Source of the DNA: Betaproteobacteria bacterium
Lineage (GTDB): Bacteria > Pseudomonadota > Gammaproteobacteria > Burkholderiales > SG8-39
Direction: 5' to 3'
Assembly: GCA_011391185.1 (NCBI GenBank)
Contig: JAABRB010000008.1
Span: 1 to 25,483 of the forward strand
Length of the DNA stretch: 25,483 nucleotides
Shown here: positions 18,855-25,483 of the stretch, one piece after another
How the letters are laid out: every line of letters begins with the position of its first letter
Numbering within the stretch: position 1 is the stretch's first letter
Translations under genes and position numbers: made by a program
The notes under the pieces: generated by a model
The model's database searches: none
Told to the model about the DNA's origin: nothing
What the model saw: only the letters and a program-made list of their open reading frames with translations

Positions 18855-20312
18855 ATGGGCCGAATCCTTCCGGTTCTGAATGTTCTCGGGCTTGTGGTCC
18901 TGATCTTCGGACTTTCACTCCTGGTGCCGATCGGCGTGTCATGGTGGATCGAGGACGGCGCGCAAAGCTCCTTCGACGAAGCGCTCGCGCTGAGTGTCGG
19001 GATCGGGGCGCTCGTCTACGGCATGACGCGGAGGTTTCGACGCGATCTGTCCATACGCGACGGCTTCCTGCTGGTGATCAGCGTGTGGGTGATCCTCCCG
19101 GCGGTCGCATCACTGCCGCTGATGATCGCGATTCCGGGACTGTCCTTCTCGGATGCCTACTTCGAGGCGACGAGCGGCCTCACCGCAACCGGCGCGACGG
19201 TGCTTTCGGGCCTGGACAGCCTGCCTGGCTCGATCAACGTCTGGCGCACGCTTCTGCACTGGATCGGCGGCCTGGGAATCATCGTGCTGGCGGTCGCGGT
19301 TCTGCCGATGCTGGGAGTCGGTGGGCGCCAGCTCTACCGCGCGGAGACGCCCGGACCGATGAAGGACACGAAGCTGACGCCCCGCATCGCCGAGACGGCC
19401 AAGGGTTTCTGGCTCATTTATGTCGGTTTCACCGCCGCCTGTGCGATCGCCTATCGGATCGCCGGAATGAGCTGGCTCGATGCGGTCATCCACGCATTCT
19501 CGACGCTCGCGCTCGGTGGCTTCTCGTCGCACGACGCCAGCATCGGGTACTTCGATTCCATCGCGGTCGAATCGGTCGCGATCGCCTTCATGTTCATCTC
19601 CGGATTGAGCTACGGCGCGCACTTTCTCGGGTTGACGCGCCGGTCGCTGCTGCCCTATCTGCGCGATCCGGAGGCGAAAGCGTTCGTGCTGATCCTGGCG
19701 GGAAGCTGTCTGGGCATCGCGCTGTATCTCTGGATCACCGGCGTCTACGCGGAGTTCGCCACTGCGCTGCGCTACGCGGCCTTCAACACGGCGTCGGTTG
19801 CGACCACGCTCGGTTTCTCGAATACCGACTATGGTGCGTGGCCGGTGTTCGCGCCATTGTGGATGCTTTTCCTGTGCGGATTCGTCACCTGCTCCGGTTC
19901 GACCGGTGGCGGGATCAAGATGGTGAGGGCGCGGCTCCTCGTCAAGCAGATGTTTCGCGAGACATCGCTCCTCGTCCATCCGCGCGCCGAGATTCCGGTC
20001 CGGCTCGGCCAGCAGGTGATCCCGCCGCGGGTGGTTTTCGCGGTCCTCGCGTTCATGTCGTTCTACGGGACGGCACTGCTCGTCGTCGTGTTTCTGCTCA
20101 CGCTATCCGGGCTCGATCTCCTTACCGCGCTCTCGGCGGCGATCGCCAGTCTCAACAACACCGGCCCGGGGCTCGGTCAGGTCGGACCCGCGACGACGTA
20201 CGCGAGCCTGAACACCTTCCAGATATGGGTCTGCACTGCCGCGATGCTGCTCGGCAGGCTGGAGCTTTTCACGCTCGTGGTGGTGCTCAATCGCCGATTT
20301 TGGCGCGCCTAG
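18855..20312 (+). CDS. trkH: Trk potassium uptake channel subunit TrkH
   Basis: Integral membrane potassium-translocating subunit, 485 residues, with about ten hydrophobic segments. The four pore loops each carry a recognisable filter region: SGLTATGATVL (about residues 110-120), STLALGGFSSHD (about 217-228), ASVATTLGFSNTDY (about 314-327) and SLNNTGPGLGQVGP (about 432-445). The conserved glycine is present in all four. The length is typical for TrkH/TrkG. It follows trkA directly, which provides the gating ring. ATG at 18855 has only a weak TAGGGC upstream. The stop is 10 bases from the convergent stop of the lipoprotein gene, with no obvious terminator between them. Confidence 0.96.
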   Translation: MGRILPVLNVLGLVVLIFGLSLLVPIGVSWWIEDGAQSSFDEALALSVGIGALVYGMTRRFRRDLSIRDGFLLVISVWVILPAVASLPLMIAIPGLSFSDAYFEATSGLTATGATVLSGLDSLPGSINVWRTLLHWIGGLGIIVLAVAVLPMLGVGGRQLYRAETPGPMKDTKLTPRIAETAKGFWLIYVGFTAACAIAYRIAGMSWLDAVIHAFSTLALGGFSSHDASIGYFDSIAVESVAIAFMFISGLSYGAHFLGLTRRSLLPYLRDPEAKAFVLILAGSCLGIALYLWITGVYAEFATALRYAAFNTASVATTLGFSNTDYGAWPVFAPLWMLFLCGFVTCSGSTGGGIKMVRARLLVKQMFRETSLLVHPRAEIPVRLGQQVIPPRVVFAVLAFMSFYGTALLVVVFLLTLSGLDLLTALSAAIASLNNTGPGLGQVGPATTYASLNTFQIWVCTAAMLLGRLELFTLVVVLNRRFWRA

Positions 20313-20322
20313 CGGCCCCAAG

Positions 20323-20856
20323 TCATTTCTCCGTCAGACGAAACGAGCCCAGAAACAGCGCGGCGTCGGCCTTGTCCAGCCGGTCGCTTTGCCCGACGAG
20401 CACCACCTGATAGAAGCGGGAATCGCCGGCGAAGACCCGAGCCGCAAGCCGCATCGGTTGTCCGCCGACGCTGCCATCCGCAAGAAACTCCCGGCCGACC
20501 GCGCCCTTTATCCTCACTTCCCGGTCTGCAGAGATCCGTCCACCGATATTGCGCACGAGCGCGTCGCGCGCCGCCGCGGGGAGCTCGGCCCGTCGTGCAT
20601 AGCCGTCGGGAATTTCCGCGTACGCCGCGCCGAATGCCATGCCCTCCTTGCGCACCGAAGCCATCGACAGCGCAAGTGCGACGCCCCCGACCACGACTTC
20701 GCGCTGTGCGTGCTCCGGCTGCGCAGGCATCAGGACCGTGTACCGGCCACCCGCCGAGGTCACTTCCCGCCAGTCGAACTCGGGGTAGCACGCGGCAACC
20801 AACAGAGCGAGGACCAGGACGGACGCCCGCGCGATCCGGCCAGGCGAGGGCGCCAT
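20323..20856 (-). CDS. small lipoprotein of unknown function
   Basis: A 177-residue predicted lipoprotein. Its N-terminus has a basic start, the hydrophobic stretch ASVLVLALLVAAC and a lipobox LVAAC with the modifiable Cys23. The mature domain (about 150 residues) contains GRYTVLMPAQPEHAQREV, then an apparently mixed alpha/beta region ending GSFRLTEK. This is loosely reminiscent of small envelope proteins that bear a ~150-residue domain after a short leader, but I do not recognise a named family. ATG at 20856 is preceded by CGGGAGTTG with a GGGAG ribosome binding site. A longer frame from 20994 would put an Arg/Pro-rich stretch before the signal and overlap ridA, so it is rejected. It lies 22 bases downstream of the RidA gene and is probably co-transcribed with it. 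Confidence 0.75.
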   Translation of the reverse strand: MAPSPGRIARASVLVLALLVAACYPEFDWREVTSAGGRYTVLMPAQPEHAQREVVVGGVALALSMASVRKEGMAFGAAYAEIPDGYARRAELPAAARDALVRNIGGRISADREVRIKGAVGREFLADGSVGGQPMRLAARVFAGDSRFYQVVLVGQSDRLDKADAALFLGSFRLTEK

Positions 20857-20878
20857 CAACTCCCGCGTCGGACCCGCG

Positions 20879-21226
20879 TCACTTGGCAGCGGTGCACGCA
20901 ATCTCCACCAGAATGCGTGAATCGGCGAGCTTGGCCTCGACCGTCGCGCGCGCGGGCGGATTCTTCGGATCCATCCACGCCATCCAGGCGGCATTCATCT
21001 CGTCGCGCGAGCGGATGTCTGCCACCCATACGTTCGCCCATACGATGCTCGATTTGCTCGTGCCGGCCTTGGCGAGCAACGCGTCAATCTTGGCGAGCAC
21101 TTGCTCGGTCTGGCCGCGCACGCCTTGATCGAGATTGTCGGGCACCTGGCCAGCCACGAAGACAAAACCGTTGGCCTCGACCGCGCCAGACAGAAACTTG
21201 CCCGGATCGTGACGTTTGAGTTGCAT
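20879..21226 (-). CDS. RidA/YjgF/YER057c/UK114 family protein
   Basis: A 115-residue protein of the RidA family, whose best-known members hydrolyse reactive enamine/imine intermediates released by pyridoxal-phosphate enzymes. The signature near the C-terminus NPPARATVEAKLADSRILVEI includes the arginine that contacts the substrate carboxylate in active members. FVFVAGQVPDN and QTEQVLAKIDALLAKAG are also typical. Length is normal (110-130 residues). ATG at 21226 is preceded by AAAAGGAGCACGTCATC, a strong AAGGAG. It lies 50 bases after metH on the same strand. The exact subgroup (RidA versus Rid1-7) is not assignable by eye. Confidence 0.9.
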   Translation of the reverse strand: MQLKRHDPGKFLSGAVEANGFVFVAGQVPDNLDQGVRGQTEQVLAKIDALLAKAGTSKSSIVWANVWVADIRSRDEMNAAWMAWMDPKNPPARATVEAKLADSRILVEIACTAAK

Positions 21227-21276
21227 GATGACGTGCTCCTTTTGTCGCTGGGGAAACTTGGATTGCGGCAGGTTGC

Positions 21277-24971
<3,695 letters not shown>

Positions 24972-24975
<4 letters not shown>

Positions 24976-25094
24976 CGAGACGCGTTCGCCGCGATACTCG
25001 GGGGATATACAAGGGGGCATCGCCCCCTTGTTCCCTCGACCAGGATGCGGCGCTCGAGGAGGGCGCGGAGTTCGGCGGTGCGGTCTGGCTGCAT
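24972..25094 (-). CDS. upstream leader ORF made of a duplicated MetH N-terminus
   Basis: A 40-codon open frame upstream of metH. Its first 19 residues ([19 protein letters not shown]) match the MetH N-terminus at 18 positions; the last 21 are unrelated and are encoded by the palindromic spacer. The TGA stop overlaps the first metH ATG in an ATGA arrangement, which would permit translational reinitiation at metH. No strong ribosome binding site precedes the ATG at 25094, and it could also be a non-functional relic of the duplication. Its expression is an inference. Confidence 0.35.
24998..25039. repeat. large imperfect palindrome between the metH repeat copies
   Basis: A 10-base perfect stem (25009-25018 with 25022-25031) has a three-base ATC loop, and an outer arm TCGGGGGA (24998-25005) pairs with TCCCTCGA (25032-25039) with one mismatch or wobble. 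A three-base TAT bulge separates the two stem parts. It occupies nearly all of the spacer between the direct repeats. Neither orientation has a U-tract, so it is not a typical intrinsic terminator. Confidence 0.8.
25039..25094 (-). repeat. direct repeat copy 2 (upstream of metH)
   Basis: Second copy of the 56-base metH 5' block at 24914-24969. The distance from copy start to copy start is 125 bases, which is not a multiple of three, so this copy is out of frame with metH itself. Its own frame opens at ATG 25094 and runs to the ATGA overlap. Confidence 0.9.
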
Positions 25095-25138
25095 ACTGTT
25101 GATGGACGGGACCGATGCCGCCCCCTACCACAGGCGGC

Positions 25139-25176
25139 AAAAAACAAAAACCCGATCGGCCAAGCGCGGATCGGGT
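25139..25176 (-). terminator. intrinsic terminator upstream of metH, minus-strand orientation
   Basis: Read on the minus strand, ACCCGATC is followed by an 11-base loop CGCGCTTGGCC, then GATCGGGT and the T-rich run TTTTTGTTTTTT (25150-25139). The seven core stem pairs are perfect and an eighth A-U pair extends the stem. In the plus orientation no U-run follows, so it acts leftwards, towards metH. No protein gene on the minus strand is evident to its right in the window; it ends 44 bases before the leader-ORF start. Confidence 0.75.
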
Positions 25177-25241
25177 CGCTTCGCTTTAGCCGAATTTCTA
25201 GAGCGCCCGCAAGCTGGCAATCAAATCGGCGCTGGCCAAAG

Positions 25242-25270
25242 AGGCTACTTCGCGCTTAACTCTTTGTCAA
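25242..25270 (-). promoter_or_regulatory. possible minus-strand promoter upstream of the metH terminator
   Basis: On the minus strand a perfect TTGACA (25270-25265) is followed, after exactly 17 bases, by TAGCCT (25247-25242), which matches TATAAT at only three positions. A transcript from here would start near 25235 and reach the terminator at 25139 after about 100 bases. A hairpin AGCGCC/GGCGCT (25234-25229 with 25207-25202) lies at its 5' end. By-eye call. Confidence 0.35.
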
Positions 25271-25280
25271 CCAAGGCGGT

Positions 25281-25307
25281 TCGACAAGACGCTGCACGCG
25301 ATATACT
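25281..25307 (+). promoter_or_regulatory. possible promoter for the rhodanese gene
   Basis: TATACT at 25302-25307 matches the -10 consensus at five of six positions. TCGACA at 25281-25286 matches the -35 at five of six, but the spacer is 15 bases, shorter than the usual 17. It lies about 30 bases upstream of the probable rhodanese start, divergent from the metH region. Confidence 0.4.
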
Positions 25308-25337
25308 GCGTTCCCGTCCAACAACGCCACCCGGAAA

Positions 25338-25483
25338 TTGAAGCATCTTGCCCCTCGCGATGCGTTCGAGTTCCTGCACAACACGCCGCAGGCGCTGCTT
25401 ATGGATTGCCGCAGTGAAATGGAGTATCTCTTCGTCGGGCATCCGGCGGGCGCTCTGCACGTCTCGTGGAATGACGGGCCCGA
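25338..25483 (+). CDS. rhodanese-like domain protein (3' partial)
   Basis: The frame from TTG 25338 reads MKHLAPRDAFEFLHNTPQ, then ALLMDCRSEMEYLFVGHPAG and ALHVSWNDGP to the window edge. The DCRSEMEYLFVGHPAGALHV segment is the N-terminal half of a rhodanese domain, equivalent to the D-V-R-x-x-x-E-Y...GH-I-P-G-A motif. The catalytic cysteine loop would lie beyond the edge. The family transfers sulfane sulfur or serves as a protein interaction module. Start codon TTG is chosen because no ATG or GTG is in frame upstream in the open stretch; GGAA just ahead of it is a weak ribosome binding site. The minus-strand frame across this region (25245-25460) is regarded as its shadow. Confidence 0.8.
   Translation, partial: MKHLAPRDAFEFLHNTPQALLMDCRSEMEYLFVGHPAGALHVSWNDGP

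Noticed and set aside
24976..25140. N-terminal extension of metH to a TTG at 25140
   Set aside because: The added residues read the duplicated metH start in the wrong frame and the palindrome, giving an Arg/Pro-rich stretch not expected in MetH.
25095..25337. A known riboswitch (SAH, SAM or cobalamin) upstream of metH
   Set aside because: I looked for the consensus elements and did not find them. Only a terminator, a possible promoter and generic hairpins are supported.
25198..25460. A minus-strand frame ending LVDKELSAK, plus a second short frame ending ADLIASLRAL just before the terminator, which together could look like a frameshifted gene tail
   Set aside because: Most of it is antisense to the rhodanese start, the two pieces are in different frames, and no start or family match supports them. 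A decayed gene served by the terminator cannot be fully excluded.

Overview
This is a GC-rich chromosomal window, most probably from a betaproteobacterium. The clearest clue is gene order: lysM-protein/dprA/smg run leftwards, divergent from def-fmt-htpX-rsmB-DUF4390-ntrY-ntrX-trkA-trkH running rightwards. This order is familiar from Betaproteobacteria, and the encoded proteins fit that group. The gyrB gene at the left edge suggests the window begins close to the dnaA-dnaN-gyrB origin region. No tRNA, rRNA, insertion sequence, prophage gene or CRISPR array is visible. Nearly all the sequence is coding, so this is core genome rather than an accessory island.

Layout. (1) 1-2361, plus strand: gyrB, missing its first dozen or so codons. 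(2) 2445-9336, minus strand, read right to left: a secreted LysM protein, dprA, smg (DUF494), topB, a small kinase-fold protein and a membrane methyltransferase of the ICMT/PEMT type. (3) 9467-13194, plus strand: def and fmt (formyl-methionine cycle), the membrane protease htpX, and the 16S rRNA methyltransferase rsmB. (4) 13320-20312, plus strand: an exported DUF4390 protein overlapping the sensor kinase ntrY, its regulator ntrX, and the potassium uptake pair trkA and trkH. (5) 20323-24975, minus strand: a small lipoprotein, a RidA-family protein and cobalamin-dependent methionine synthase metH. (6) 24976-25337: a structured region upstream of metH. (7) 25338 to the end, plus strand: the start of a rhodanese-domain protein.

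No wholly new multi-gene system is evident, but two places stand out. First, the NtrX regulator has a collapsed AAA+ domain. The Walker A lysine, the GAFTGA loop, the arginine of the FRxDL motif and the sensor II arginine all appear to be gone, while the receiver and DNA-binding domains remain intact. It is unlikely to be a working sigma-54 activator. Second, the metH 5' region carries a diverged duplication of the first 19 codons of metH. The upstream copy forms a 40-codon open frame whose stop codon overlaps the metH start (ATGA). A large palindrome lies between the copies, and just upstream sits a strong intrinsic terminator with a possible promoter in front of it. This arrangement looks like a candidate leader-peptide or attenuation control region and is the most worthwhile target for experiment.

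All product names come from reading motifs and domain order by eye. No database search was possible.
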